A stretch of DNA of 64,000 bases from Geoanaerobacter pelophilus (lineage in GTDB: Bacteria; Desulfobacterota; Desulfuromonadia; Geobacterales; DSM-12255). The stretch covers positions 124,001 to 188,000 of the forward strand of contig NZ_JAHCVJ010000003.1 in NCBI RefSeq assembly GCF_018476885.1, read 5' to 3'. Within the stretch, counting starts at the first letter, position 1. Each line of letters begins with the position of its first letter. The position numbers and the translations under genes are program-made. The notes under the pieces were generated by a model. It was not told the origin of the DNA and made no database searches. It saw only the letters and a list, made by a program, of their open reading frames with translations. Shown piece by piece: positions 29,261-41,924 of this stretch.

Positions 29261-30394
29261 TTACTTAACCTCCTTAATCTTGTCAAGGATCTGGCCCGGA
29301 TTGATCGGCTCGCCGTCAACACGGAAAATTCCAAGAACCGGAGCATTGCCTTCGATGCACCCCTTGATAACACCTGCACACATGCCAAGGTTCATTTCCG
29401 GGGAGATAAAGCCCTTAACCTTCTTGGAAATTTCGAGAAGACGCTGCTCGGGGAACGGCCAGAAGGTAATGAGACGGAACAGACCTGCTTTGATGCCTGC
29501 TTTGCGGGCTTCATCTACAGCAAAACGTGCAGAACGGGATGTTGATCCGAATGCGACAACCACGACTTCAGCGTCATCGATCAGGTACTCTTCCCACTTC
29601 ATTATGTCAGCTGCATTGGCCTCAACCTTGCGCACCTGGCGCTCTTCCTCGGCCTGGACATATTCGGCCTTGGTGGTCGGGAATCCGTCAGCCATCTTGT
29701 TCAGACCGGTCACATGAAACTTGTAACCCGAACCGAATGCTGCCAGCGGCGGCACATCGCCGAACGAGGTATCATACGGTTTGTACTTGTCAGGAGTAAC
29801 TGTCGGCTTGGCGCGATCGATAACTTCGAGTTCGCCCGGCTCAGGGAACACGATGCGCTCACGCATGTGAGCAACGATTTCGTCCGGCATGATCATGACC
29901 GGTGTGCGATATTTCTCGGCAAGATTGAATGCCCGGACTGTCTCTTCAAACAGTTCCTGCACAGATGCAGGGACCAGACAGATTGCCGGATGGTCGCCGT
30001 GAGTTCCCCACTTGGCACACATGATGTCCGACTGGGAAGGGCCAGTCGGCATACCGGTTGAAGGACCGCCACGCATGACGTTGACGATAACGCAGGGGAC
30101 TTCGGTGATACAAGCATAGCCGATATTTTCCTGCTTGAGCGAAAGACCCGGACCCGATGTTGATGTCAAAGCCTTTGCACCGGTGAGTGCACCGCCGATA
30201 AGGGCAGCCATGGCACCGATCTCATCTTCCATCTGAATGAACTTGCCCCCGATCTTGGGAAGTTCAGCCGACATTACTTCGGCAACTTCTGTGGATGGGG
30301 TGATCGGGTAACCAGCGAAAAACGTGCAGCCGGCGTACAGCGCGCCATGGGCTGCTGCTTCGTTACCCTGCATGAAAGCAACTTTCTTAGCCAC
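29261..30394 (-). CDS. korA: 2-oxoglutarate:ferredoxin oxidoreductase, alpha subunit
   Basis: A 377-residue alpha subunit with the family start VAFMQGNEAAAHGALYAGC and FFAGYPITPSTEVAEVM. The segments TSTSGPGLSLKQENIGYA, VNVMRGGPSTGMPTGPSQ and MWGTHGD-like CAKWGTHGDHPAI are typical of KorA/VorB-type subunits, with the C-terminal transketolase-like domain after about residue 260. It carries part of the substrate pocket. It lies between korD and korB in one operon. Confidence 0.94.
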   Translation of the reverse strand: MAKKVAFMQGNEAAAHGALYAGCTFFAGYPITPSTEVAEVMSAELPKIGGKFIQMEDEIGAMAALIGGALTGAKALTSTSGPGLSLKQENIGYACITEVPCVIVNVMRGGPSTGMPTGPSQSDIMCAKWGTHGDHPAICLVPASVQELFEETVRAFNLAEKYRTPVMIMPDEIVAHMRERIVFPEPGELEVIDRAKPTVTPDKYKPYDTSFGDVPPLAAFGSGYKFHVTGLNKMADGFPTTKAEYVQAEEERQVRKVEANAADIMKWEEYLIDDAEVVVVAFGSTSRSARFAVDEARKAGIKAGLFRLITFWPFPEQRLLEISKKVKGFISPEMNLGMCAGVIKGCIEGNAPVLGIFRVDGEPINPGQILDKIKEVK

Positions 30395-30417
30395 GTTACA
30401 TACCTCCTGTAAATTGT

Positions 30418-30612
30418 TTATGCAGTTACCTTGATCGCGAAATCTGGGCAGCGGAGTTCACATTGCATGCATTTGATGCAGGCTTCCAGGTCTTTGACTG
30501 CCACGACAAACCCTTTCATCTCCAGGACCTGCTTCGGGCAGAATTCCACGCAGATGTGGCAACCCTTACAGTACTTCTCGATGATCTCGATTGTGGGAAG
30601 CTTCTTTTCCAT
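30418..30612 (-). CDS. korD: 2-oxoglutarate:ferredoxin oxidoreductase, delta subunit (2x[4Fe-4S])
   Basis: A 64-residue ferredoxin-like subunit with two cluster motifs, YCKGCHICVEFCPKQV and CIKCMQCELRCPDFAI. It passes electrons from the catalytic TPP centre to free ferredoxin. It is the first gene of korDABC, with its promoter at 30663-30692. Confidence 0.93.
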   Translation of the reverse strand: MEKKLPTIEIIEKYCKGCHICVEFCPKQVLEMKGFVVAVKDLEACIKCMQCELRCPDFAIKVTA

Positions 30613-30662
30613 CTACATACGCTCCTTTTGTGTATTAGCCTATTGGGCTGAAAAACCGTGAG

Positions 30663-30692
30663 ACTATAGCACACCGTTTACGGTAAAATCAA
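30663..30692 (-). promoter_or_regulatory. korDABC promoter with short inverted repeat in the spacer
   Basis: On the minus strand, -35 TTGATT (30687-30692) and -10 TATAGT (30663-30668) are 18 nt apart. The inverted repeat ACCGT-TT-ACGGT (30673-30684) lies between them and could be an operator. It is different from the operator seen at acnB and icd. Confidence 0.55.
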
Positions 30693-30763
30693 GTGTGGTT
30701 TGACTCTTTGTTTCAGGACCTGAATTCAGTGGGAAATCGGGGGGCACAGGTGAGGAAACAGCA

Positions 30764-30791
30764 AAAAAGAAGGGCCGAAGCCCTTCTTTTT
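30764..30791 (-). terminator. Rho-independent terminator of icd-mdh
   Basis: A hairpin with arms AAAAAGAAGGGC and GCCCTTCTTTTT and a 4-nt loop has A/T runs on both sides. It lies about 36 nt past the mdh stop and separates mdh from the kor operon. Confidence 0.88.
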
Positions 30792-30826
30792 GCTTGCGAA
30801 GTACCTTCAGTGCGGCTGAAGCCGGA

Positions 30827-31795
<969 letters not shown>

Positions 31796-31843
31796 CTAGA
31801 TAGATTTGGCTTCTCGCTTGCTTATTATGACCAGCACCGTATA

Positions 31844-34393
<2,550 letters not shown>

Positions 34394-35119
34394 TTAACGG
34401 AGCCGTTTTTCCGATGCATACCGCCTGGCTTCCTGAATATCCTCCCGTGTTGCATTGCGAGGGATTCTCAAGGTTTGGCCAGGCCAAAGGTATCTGGGAT
34501 CACGGATTTGATCACGATTTGCCCGGTAAATCAACGGCCATAGCTGGGTATCATTAAAAATTTCAGGTAAAGCTGCGATCTGCGGCAGCGATTCTCCGCG
34601 CTTTACCGTGTGACTAATAACCAATACCCGTTCTTTTTGAGCCTTAAGTCGCTCAGCTTGCTGGCGTCGCGCATCCTCTTCGGCATCCTGTTTTGCCTTC
34701 TGGGCAATGCGCGCCATAAGCTCTTCAGCTTCACGCCTGCGAGCCTCTTTTTCACGTTCTAAAGCTTCAAGTCGCTCCTTCTCTCGCTGCTGCAACTCAA
34801 CTTTTCGCAATCGCTCAACTTCAGCAAGACGCTTTTTCTCTACGGCCAGATTCTCCTTAAGAAGCTCACCTTTCAGCATAACAAGTTTAAAGAGCTGGTC
34901 TGCCGCCTCAACCTCCTCATCAAGCAACAGCAGCTCGCCTTTACCAAAGGTATCGCTTAGGCTATTGTATTCAGAGGGCAATAAAGCCGGGGCACCTTCA
35001 GAGCGAGCTGCCTGAATTAGCTGACCGGCTTTTGCATGCCATTGAGGTTGCGGGGTAGAACACCCCGAAAGTGTAAGAACCAGTATTCCGAAAAATAATA
35101 TATATCTGCTCGCGGTCAT
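34394..35119 (-). CDS. Lipoprotein with coiled coil and C-terminal LysM domain
   Basis: A 241-residue lipoprotein. Its signal peptide ends in the lipobox LTLSGCSTP. A long, highly charged helical section (about 85-165, rich in Glu, Arg and Lys) is predicted to be coiled coil. A LysM domain (about 170-220, HTVKRGESLPQIA and PLIYRANRDQIRDPRYLWPGQTLRIP) should bind peptidoglycan. It probably tethers the cell wall and a membrane. It starts 9 nt after aspS, sharing its transcript. Confidence 0.88.
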   Translation of the reverse strand: MTASRYILFFGILVLTLSGCSTPQPQWHAKAGQLIQAARSEGAPALLPSEYNSLSDTFGKGELLLLDEEVEAADQLFKLVMLKGELLKENLAVEKKRLAEVERLRKVELQQREKERLEALEREKEARRREAEELMARIAQKAKQDAEEDARRQQAERLKAQKERVLVISHTVKRGESLPQIAALPEIFNDTQLWPLIYRANRDQIRDPRYLWPGQTLRIPRNATREDIQEARRYASEKRLR

Positions 35120-35128
35120 CCAGCCCCC

Positions 35129-36919
35129 TTAAGGCTGTTGCTTCACCGCAAGTTTTATACCCAGCTCCCTGAGTTGCTTTGTATCAACAGATGACGGAGC
35201 CTCAGACATGAGACATGCGCCCTTCTGGGTTTTAGGGAACGCAATAACGTCACGGATCGAATCACTGCCAGTAAGCAGCATAATAAGCCGGTCCATGCCA
35301 AAGGCAATGCCACCGTGCGGCGGCGTACCGAATTCAAGGGCATCCAGAAGAAACCCGAATTTCATCCGCGCATCCTCTTCAGAAAGCCCAAGCATTTTGA
35401 ACATCAGAGACTGAATCTTCTCCTGGTGAATCCTGATGGAACCACCACCGATCTCATTGCCGTTCAGCACCAGGTCATAGGCCTTGGCCCGACAACGCCC
35501 CGCATCGGATTCAACATATTGCAGATCTTCATCCATAGGAGCAGTGAACGGGTGATGCACCGCAGCCCAGCGTTTCTCCTCATCATCCCACTCAAGAAGC
35601 GGGAAATCGGTAATCCAAACAAACCTGAATACATTCTTATCCAAAAGGCCCAAAAGGTTCGCAAGGTGATTACGGAGCTTACCAAGAGAATCATTGACAA
35701 CCTTTGGCTTGTCAGCAACAAAGAGCAGAAGATCCCCATCGTTGGCATCAAAAGCCTTGTTCATAGCCTGGATCTCTTCGGCAGTGAAGAATTTGGCAAT
35801 AGGCGAATGCCATTCACCATTCTCAATCTTCACGTAAGCAAGCCCCTTGGCGCCGTAGATCTTCGCAAACTCGGTAAGGTCGTCAATTTCCTTACGGGAG
35901 AAACCGGCACACCCTTTGGCATTCAAACCTTTTATGATACCGCCAGATGCTGCAACATCGGCAAAAACCTTGAAACCCGCTCCCTTGACAAGATCGGTCA
36001 GTTCAACGAGCTCAAGACCAAAGCGAAGGTCAGGGTTATCCACCCCAAAGCGCCGTATCGCTTCAGCATAAGTCATCCTCTCTACTGGCAGCTGGACATC
36101 GACACCCTTTGCCTCTTTGAAGATGCGGGCGATCAATCCCTCCATGACCCGTATGATATCGTCCCGGTCAATAAAAGACATCTCACAGTCTATCTGGGTG
36201 AATTCTGGCTGGCGATCAGCCCGGAGGTCTTCGTCGCGGAAACAGCGGACAACCTGAAAATAACGGTCATAACCGGAGACCATCAATATCTGCTTGAATA
36301 TCTGCGGTGACTGCGGAAGGGCATAAAATGACCCGGGATTGATCCGGGAAGGGACCAGAAAATCTCGAGCACCTTCAGGAGTCGACTTTGTCAGGAATGG
36401 TGTCTCGATCTCAATAAAGCCATTATCGGTAAGGTATTGCCGGGTTACTTGTGCCACCTTGGAACGAAGGATGAGATTCTGCTGGAGCTGGGTCCGGCGA
36501 AGGTCGAGATAGCGATATTTGAGCCTGAGATTTTCAGCCACATCAACATATTCATCAAGGGTAAACGGCAATGCCTTGGAACGGTTAAGCACCCGGCATT
36601 CAGAGACCTGGATCTCTACCTCGCCGGTCTTCATGCCTGGATTAACGGTCCCCTCAGGCCGCGGAATCACCTTGCCCTTCACGGCAAGGACGAACTCACT
36701 CCGCACTGACTCTGCTTTAGCATGCGCATCCGCATTAACTTCAGGATCGAAAACTACCTGGGCAATACCCTCACGATCTCTAAGGTCTATGAAAATAAGG
36801 CCGCCATGGTCTCGGCGTCTCATTGCCCATCCCATGAGCACCACTTCCTTGCCAAGGTCTGCACTTGTCAGTGCCCCGCAATATCCAGTTCTTTTCCAGT
36901 CCCCCATAAAATCTATCAT
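35129..36919 (-). CDS. aspS: Aspartyl-tRNA synthetase
   Basis: A 596-residue class IIb synthetase that charges tRNA(Asp), probably also tRNA(Asn). The N-terminal OB-fold anticodon domain contains [20 protein letters not shown]. Motif 2 is seen around [20 protein letters not shown], the bacterial-type insertion domain lies in the middle, and motif 3 is [15 protein letters not shown]. The usual length is about 590. The start at 36919 has GGGGGAT before it, with a second in-frame ATG four codons on. The promoter is at 36966-36994; a LysM lipoprotein gene follows by 9 nt. Confidence 0.96.
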   Translation of the reverse strand: MIDFMGDWKRTGYCGALTSADLGKEVVLMGWAMRRRDHGGLIFIDLRDREGIAQVVFDPEVNADAHAKAESVRSEFVLAVKGKVIPRPEGTVNPGMKTGEVEIQVSECRVLNRSKALPFTLDEYVDVAENLRLKYRYLDLRRTQLQQNLILRSKVAQVTRQYLTDNGFIEIETPFLTKSTPEGARDFLVPSRINPGSFYALPQSPQIFKQILMVSGYDRYFQVVRCFRDEDLRADRQPEFTQIDCEMSFIDRDDIIRVMEGLIARIFKEAKGVDVQLPVERMTYAEAIRRFGVDNPDLRFGLELVELTDLVKGAGFKVFADVAASGGIIKGLNAKGCAGFSRKEIDDLTEFAKIYGAKGLAYVKIENGEWHSPIAKFFTAEEIQAMNKAFDANDGDLLLFVADKPKVVNDSLGKLRNHLANLLGLLDKNVFRFVWITDFPLLEWDDEEKRWAAVHHPFTAPMDEDLQYVESDAGRCRAKAYDLVLNGNEIGGGSIRIHQEKIQSLMFKMLGLSEEDARMKFGFLLDALEFGTPPHGGIAFGMDRLIMLLTGSDSIRDVIAFPKTQKGACLMSEAPSSVDTKQLRELGIKLAVKQQP

Positions 36920-36965
36920 CAGCAGATCCCCCTCTGTAAGGTACTAATCTCGAAAAAATCAATGC

Positions 36966-36994
36966 AGTATACTCAAAACAGCACTCCGCATCAA
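36966..36994 (-). promoter_or_regulatory. aspS promoter
   Basis: On the minus strand, -35 TTGATG (36989-36994) and -10 TATACT (36966-36971) have a 17-nt spacer. The -10 sits in a short AGTATACT palindrome, but there is no extended inverted repeat like that at icd. Confidence 0.65.
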
Positions 36995-37131
36995 TCGGAA
37001 TTAATCCGATCAGCAGCTGTGAGCACAAAATATGTAGATAAACTTAGGAATTGAAAGGCGAGATCGTGAGATATCAGATCTAAGGCAGCCTGATTTTGTC
37101 ATATTCAGGCGAATCAGATCAATACATATAA

Positions 37132-37164
37132 TTGTGCCTGTCCGGGCATTCCGGACAGGCACAA
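37132..37164 (-). terminator. Terminator hairpin after the octaheme cytochrome gene
   Basis: A perfect 14-bp stem (37132-37145 with 37151-37164, arms TTGTGCCTGTCCGG / CCGGACAGGCACAA) lies 15 nt past the stop. The T tract on the minus strand is interrupted (TTATATGTATT), so it could work less sharply. Confidence 0.7.
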
Positions 37165-37178
37165 AAAACATAATACGG

Positions 37179-38555
37179 CTACCAGTCCTCTTTCTGCTTT
37201 TCAATCAACTTCTTTAGGTACAATTCCGGATTTGTGAGTTTTGCAACCTCTTTTTCCGTATAGCCAAGCTCCTTGAAATTTAACAAACCATTGGGAGCAT
37301 GACAGTTAGTACAAGAAAGTGCCTTGGTTTTAGTCACAAGGTGGTTGCTACCGAAATATATGGTCTGCCAACCGGGAACCGGCTCATAGTCCTTGAGACC
37401 CAAGGTTTTTGCGGCAGATGCAACGCCCGCGAGCGTATCACCGGTAGCCATGGGTGGAGCGAAATCCATTGACAAAAGGTTACCTGTTTTCTTGTCAAAG
37501 AATGCTTTACCCTGAAAAACCTTGAAGGCGTATATTTTGCTCTCTCTGTCCCCCCTACTCCCTTTGGGACCGATAAAATCCGGCACATTGCGTACAGTTT
37601 TGTTATACCAGGCGTAGATCGGGGCGTTTTCATTCGCTTCACGCTTCAAGGTTGAAGGTTCGTAAAATTTGTCAGGTCCCTTCTCCCATACTGTGAAATC
37701 TTTCGCCACAGCTCCGCCGGTTCTGGGGATATGACATGTCTGGCAAGCGATTCTCGCAGTGTGTCGATTCAGGTCAGCGTCTTTATGCGGTTTTAAACCG
37801 TGGCAAGCCGCATCTTCACAGGAAACCCTGACGCCGTCATTGGCCCAGTTATTTGGATCATACCCTGTAGGAATCCGGTGATCCTTGGCCTTGTGACAAT
37901 CCACGCAAACCATTCCCTTGGCAGCATGAACATCAGTATCTTTTTTGAAAGCGAACCCGCGCTTGACGTAAACTCCCCCGCCTGCAGCCTCGTGGCAGAC
38001 CATGCAATTCTTCACTGTAGGTTTGCCAATACCAAGAGCGGCCTTTTTGCTCCTGTCCTGTCCAAGAACCACATCGCCTTTCTCGTTCTTGAACGGTTTA
38101 CGCTCCCTGAAATCATAGCTAGATGAATGACAAACCAGGCAGTCGATTGCCTGTTGCGCCTCAGTGCCGAAACTGCCTACATCATAAAGATGATTTCCCG
38201 GATGACAGGTGTTGCACCCAGAGAACTTGGTCTTGCCGGTTTCAGGGCTTTTAGGTATTTCCTTAAGATTATTAACAATGTCGTTGCCATTGCACATAGT
38301 GTAGATACGGTTTTTCATACCGTATTCCTTGTTCGGGTCAATATTTTCTACGTTATCTACCTTGGAAGCATGCTTCCAATGGACAGTGTCCAGAAACGAC
38401 TTTGCGGTCCCTTCGTGGCATACCTCGCAGGTTTTTGGACCCTCATAGCCGTTTTTGTCGATATATTCTCGGCCTTCCTTGTGGTCTCCAGCCAGCGCTG
38501 TCCCTGAAAGGCACACTCCAAGAATCCCAATAATAGCCAGAAATTTAGCGTACAT
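37179..38555 (-). CDS. Periplasmic octaheme c-type cytochrome, tetrathionate-reductase-like
   Basis: A 458-residue exported cytochrome with a signal peptide ending near GTALA. Seven CXXCH motifs are present (CEVCH, CNTCH, CLVCH, CMVCH, CVDCH, CQTCH, CTNCH). One CX4CH site, CEDAACH, probably holds an eighth heme. Size and heme number fit the octaheme tetrathionate reductase (OTR) family known from Shewanella, which reduces tetrathionate, nitrite or hydroxylamine in vitro. The substrate here is not shown. It is bounded by terminators on both sides, so it is monocistronic. Confidence 0.78.
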   Translation of the reverse strand: MYAKFLAIIGILGVCLSGTALAGDHKEGREYIDKNGYEGPKTCEVCHEGTAKSFLDTVHWKHASKVDNVENIDPNKEYGMKNRIYTMCNGNDIVNNLKEIPKSPETGKTKFSGCNTCHPGNHLYDVGSFGTEAQQAIDCLVCHSSSYDFRERKPFKNEKGDVVLGQDRSKKAALGIGKPTVKNCMVCHEAAGGGVYVKRGFAFKKDTDVHAAKGMVCVDCHKAKDHRIPTGYDPNNWANDGVRVSCEDAACHGLKPHKDADLNRHTARIACQTCHIPRTGGAVAKDFTVWEKGPDKFYEPSTLKREANENAPIYAWYNKTVRNVPDFIGPKGSRGDRESKIYAFKVFQGKAFFDKKTGNLLSMDFAPPMATGDTLAGVASAAKTLGLKDYEPVPGWQTIYFGSNHLVTKTKALSCTNCHAPNGLLNFKELGYTEKEVAKLTNPELYLKKLIEKQKEDW

Positions 38556-38636
38556 AGAATTTCTCCTAATTGCTTAGATTAACAGACTCATATATTAATA
38601 TAAATGGAATATATAAATGTTTATATATTTGTGGTC

Positions 38637-38665
38637 AAAAAAACAGCCCGTGGTAGCAGGCTGTT
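38637..38665 (-). terminator. Rho-independent terminator of the small exported protein gene
   Basis: Arms AACAGCC and GGCTGTT (38642-38648 and 38659-38665) are followed on the minus strand by seven T. It lies about 22 nt past the stop at 38687. Confidence 0.82.
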
Positions 38666-38686
38666 GCAGTTTAACTATTCAATTGC

Positions 38687-39001
38687 TCAGCAACCAGCAG
38701 TTTTCCGGAAGAACTTGCTCACGTTTTTGCCATCGATCACGTCATACTTAAGCTTGATCTCATCACCTTCATTGATCTTGTGATCTTTGAATTTGTCCAG
38801 CGTCTCGGCATCATTAACCGTAACGGTCACTTCCTTATCATCATTTTTGATAACAACGGTGGCAGATGCACCGTCTTTCGCCATTTCAATCTTAGCAACC
38901 GAGCCGGTCATTTTTTCTTCAGCCATGGCATTGTTGCTAAACGAAAGTAAACCGAAAACCATTACAGCTACCATCAGAATAGAGGATATGATCTTTTTCA
39001 T
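38687..39001 (-). CDS. Small exported beta-rich protein ending in Gly-Cys
   Basis: A 104-residue protein with a signal peptide ending near NNAMA and a mature part of about 76 residues. The mature part is rich in alternating Val, Lys, Thr and Asp (TGSVAKIEMAKDGASATVVI, EVTVTVNDAETLDKF) and looks like a small OB-fold or beta-barrel domain. The last residues are KTAGC, so the only cysteine of the mature protein is the very last residue. I do not recognise the family. It is transcribed alone, with its own terminator. Confidence 0.7.
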   Translation of the reverse strand: MKKIISSILMVAVMVFGLLSFSNNAMAEEKMTGSVAKIEMAKDGASATVVIKNDDKEVTVTVNDAETLDKFKDHKINEGDEIKLKYDVIDGKNVSKFFRKTAGC

Positions 39002-39098
39002 TGCTATGCTCCTTTGTTCAATGATGCGTGGATGTTAAAAGCTTATCAAGCTCTCTCGATGTGGCAAGTTTATTATTGGTATCTCTCAAACGTAATGA

Positions 39099-39116
39099 GA
39101 GGGGCTTTCGCCCCTC
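39099..39116 (-). terminator. Possible terminator after the outer-membrane protein gene
   Basis: Arms GAGGGGC and GCCCCTC with a TTTC loop lie 43 nt past the stop at 39159. The minus-strand side lacks a real T tract, so this may be only a 3'-end stabilising hairpin. Confidence 0.4.
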
Positions 39117-39158
39117 AAATTTCATTCACTATAATATAACTTTCAATATATATCAATA

Positions 39159-40877
39159 CTAAAATTTAACCTCAAAGGAGCCGTAAATATTCTGAGCATT
39201 CTTCAGAGGCGCCATGAGCATCATATCGGTGGACTGCACGTCGTCGATCTTGACCGGAGCGCCGACCCAGTTGTTGCTGCCGGTGTACTCGAAATCATAG
39301 TACTGATAACCGATTTTGAAGAATGCCTTGGCAAAGTACGATGAGATCGGTTTCAGATTGAGTTCTTGGATAATGTAAGGTTCGAAGACACTGCCGCGAG
39401 TGCCGACTTTGGCGGTCCACATGTCGTCAGCTGCCGGAGAGAACGGCTGCCAGTTCTTGGTGCCATAGTTGTATTCAAAGCCAAGTTTGGTGTTGCTTGG
39501 CAGGTCGTAGCGTGCCCCAGCATAGACAGCATAGCCGGTTTTGGAAGAAGGAGCTTCTGGGTTCATGAACGAACCGGTCATCAAGCCCTGGAACCCCGCA
39601 TTCGACGAGACATTCTGGTTCGGATGCGACACGCTCATGCCGAATTCACTGAACAGGTTGAGATTACCCGGTCCCACTTTCTTAAGGGTGCTGAGAAGCC
39701 CAATGCCGTACCAGTCCATATCTCCAAGATTAATAGCTGGCCCAGTATTACCAAAATAAGTGTTATTCATAGTTGGAAAGTCAAAGATATTGAAACCGCG
39801 GTTCCATTGCAGATGTATCCGAAGAGGATCGGTATCGACCGGGATGATCGCAATGCCAAGCATATCGGTGTCTTGGAGACTGTTGCCTGTGTTGTACCGG
39901 TTGTCCAGGCCGCTCTCGAATCCGCGGCCGTAGCACACCTTGGCATATGCGCCGGGAAGCGCTGCGATGTCCGGCGCCCAGCCGATAGTCATACCGTCAA
40001 AAGCGTAATCCACGAGCAGTGCAGGCGTGCCGCCATTGCCGGGACGCTCGTTGTTAAGCTTGAGATGGGATGGGATGCCATTGGTAGAGGGACGGCGACC
40101 AACAGAGAACCAGGCGCCTGAGTCGAGAATGTTGGCCCAAGTGACATAGGCCCTGTCAACACCGAGATAATCGCTGGACGGTATATGCCCCAAAGTCCCA
40201 TCAAACACCCCGACTCGGTCAGCAAAATATGGCGTCTGGCCATTGCCAGTGACTGCGGCATCGTCATTAGAGCCGAAAGTTTTATAGGCGAGCAGCCGCA
40301 CGTTGACAGTGATATCTTTCACTGCCTTGGCGTGGAGGTCGAGGCCAAAACGGTTGGTGTAGAGAGTGTCGTTACTCGGCTTGGCAGAGGGGATCGCGAA
40401 GTTCATCGGCGTTGCCAAACCGCTTCCTGCCTGGGCTGCAGCGAGGTTGTTCAGCATCCCCCGGAAAGCAGGCGCTTGCGCTGCTGCCGCGCTGTAAGTG
40501 GTGACCTTGCTCATCTGGTTAGCTGCCATGGAAAGCACTTGTCCTGCTGGATAGTTACCGGCAGGGAGACCAAAGGGAGCCCCGGCAACCGAAATCAAGG
40601 CATTGGCCCCCATCCACTTGAACATTCCCTGGGCATCGGTATACGCTTTAGTCGAGCCTCTAAGCGAATCAACCCTAAAGCGGTAGTCGCCGCCAATGGT
40701 CAGCCACTTCTCGATGGACTTGTCCTCATGCTTCTTTGTCTGCGCCTTGAGAGCATCCACCTCTTTCTGAAGCATATCAATCTTTAGAGACAGATCGTCT
40801 GCGGCCATTGCTCCTACAGGCATTACCAGTCCTGCAGCCAGAGTTGCGGCTATAAGGTTTTTACCAAGCCTGTTCAT
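39159..40877 (-). CDS. DUF3373-type outer-membrane beta-barrel protein
   Basis: A 572-residue exported protein with a signal peptide (ending VGAMA) and a short coiled coil (LSLKIDMLQKEVDALKAQ), as in many trimeric porins. A beta-barrel with an aromatic C-terminus (GSFEVKF) follows. Segments such as WLTIGGDYRFRVDSLRG and DRAYVTWANILDSGAWFSVGR are typical of DUF3373 proteins found beside multiheme cytochromes in Geobacter-like bacteria. An unusual stretch rich in Ala, Gly, Met and Gln (about residues 85-165) interrupts the early barrel. It may be an outer-membrane pore for ions or part of an electron conduit; no function is proven. Confidence 0.82.
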   Translation of the reverse strand: MNRLGKNLIAATLAAGLVMPVGAMAADDLSLKIDMLQKEVDALKAQTKKHEDKSIEKWLTIGGDYRFRVDSLRGSTKAYTDAQGMFKWMGANALISVAGAPFGLPAGNYPAGQVLSMAANQMSKVTTYSAAAAQAPAFRGMLNNLAAAQAGSGLATPMNFAIPSAKPSNDTLYTNRFGLDLHAKAVKDITVNVRLLAYKTFGSNDDAAVTGNGQTPYFADRVGVFDGTLGHIPSSDYLGVDRAYVTWANILDSGAWFSVGRRPSTNGIPSHLKLNNERPGNGGTPALLVDYAFDGMTIGWAPDIAALPGAYAKVCYGRGFESGLDNRYNTGNSLQDTDMLGIAIIPVDTDPLRIHLQWNRGFNIFDFPTMNNTYFGNTGPAINLGDMDWYGIGLLSTLKKVGPGNLNLFSEFGMSVSHPNQNVSSNAGFQGLMTGSFMNPEAPSSKTGYAVYAGARYDLPSNTKLGFEYNYGTKNWQPFSPAADDMWTAKVGTRGSVFEPYIIQELNLKPISSYFAKAFFKIGYQYYDFEYTGSNNWVGAPVKIDDVQSTDMMLMAPLKNAQNIYGSFEVKF

Positions 40878-41078
40878 CTCTCCTCCTTTTACCGTAAGAT
40901 TTAGTGTGTTTAGCTACTTAACACACCGGTTATAATCGTGTTATCAATAATTAAACTTATTTTAATGGTAGATTTACCACCTGTCAAGCGAATATTCCCA
41001 CTAAGCATATATATGGAAAATGCAATATTTAAACCATTTCGCTTAACACATAGTATATATTCAACTTTATAATTGTTT

Positions 41079-41924
41079 CTATGAGCGCATGCTGGAGATC
41101 TTACGGCTTTTTACGGAATTGGGCGGCAAATAACGGGGATTTGACGCATCGAGAATCAACAGTAGGTGATTAAAATCACGTTTATCAATAATTACCGGCT
41201 GCATTCGCGATAACGGCCTGCTCGCCCTCGGGTTTTTCAACCACTTCGCCAGCCGTTGCTGATCCCATAGTTCCATCTTTGCATATGTTTTCGGGTAGTA
41301 TCTCCCCATAAGACCGGAAAGATTGGGACCTGAGTTTCCTTTGCCGAGAGCGCCGGATTCGGTAAGCAGCCTATGGCAGCCTCCACAATGTTTTTCAAAA
41401 ACATTATCATTATGTTGAGTAGAATGATTGAACCTTATGATTAATGGTGCTTCCCGCCGCTCGTGCCTGCTGACTGCTGCCGTCTTTACAACGGCGTTGG
41501 CTAGTAATGAAGCTGTTTCCGGATCAAAACTAAAATCTGGCATGTATGTAACCGGCCTCAGGATCGATTCCAGCACCCTGGAAGGATGCCTTGCTCCGAG
41601 GCGATCAAGATCCGGTGCCAGACTATTCCCTTTACCGTCGATCTTGTGGCATCTGCGGCAGGCAAACGTTTCCAGCAATTTCCCCCCACTATCCGCTGAA
41701 GGATCACCTTTGATTCTGTACCTGACGAGTCTGCCGGGGACCAGGTTCAAATGGGCAATCTCCTTCCGCACTGTCCTGGCATCACCTGCGTGGCAACCGG
41801 TACAGCTGTCAATAGTTTCGTAATGAGGCCGATGGCATTTGAGACAGGACACGGAGACTGCTGCCGCTGGATAAGCAAATGTGACACCGAGGAAATATAT
41901 CAGAAAGGCCAGGCGTACTGCCAT
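41079..41924 (-). CDS. Tetraheme c-type cytochrome of the bc-type complex
   Basis: A 281-residue exported cytochrome with a signal peptide (MAVRLAFLIYFLGVTFAYPAA, split near AAA). Four heme motifs, CLKCH, CTGCH, CRRCH and CGGCH, are present. The last two lie in segments that resemble class I cytochrome c folds with downstream Met residues (TYMPDF, SRMQPV). The ATG at 41924 has GGGGGAC before it and overlaps the subunit-IV gene by 25 bp; a longer frame upstream lacks support. It is the last gene of the six-gene bc operon and probably the electron exit. Confidence 0.88.
   Translation of the reverse strand: MAVRLAFLIYFLGVTFAYPAAAVSVSCLKCHRPHYETIDSCTGCHAGDARTVRKEIAHLNLVPGRLVRYRIKGDPSADSGGKLLETFACRRCHKIDGKGNSLAPDLDRLGARHPSRVLESILRPVTYMPDFSFDPETASLLANAVVKTAAVSRHERREAPLIIRFNHSTQHNDNVFEKHCGGCHRLLTESGALGKGNSGPNLSGLMGRYYPKTYAKMELWDQQRLAKWLKNPRASRPLSRMQPVIIDKRDFNHLLLILDASNPRYLPPNSVKSRKISSMRS

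Noticed and set aside
35315-36310. A 331-codon frame antisense to aspS
   Set aside because: Opposite-strand shadow of a conserved synthetase gene with no protein similarity I can see.
36961-36994. AGTATACT upstream of aspS as a third copy of the acnB/icd operator
   Set aside because: Only an 8-bp core is palindromic and the flanks do not match; it is explained as a -10 element TATACT with a -35 at 17 nt.
37010-37130. A gene between the octaheme cytochrome and aspS
   Set aside because: Frames here are short, lack ribosome binding sites and cross the terminator or the aspS promoter.
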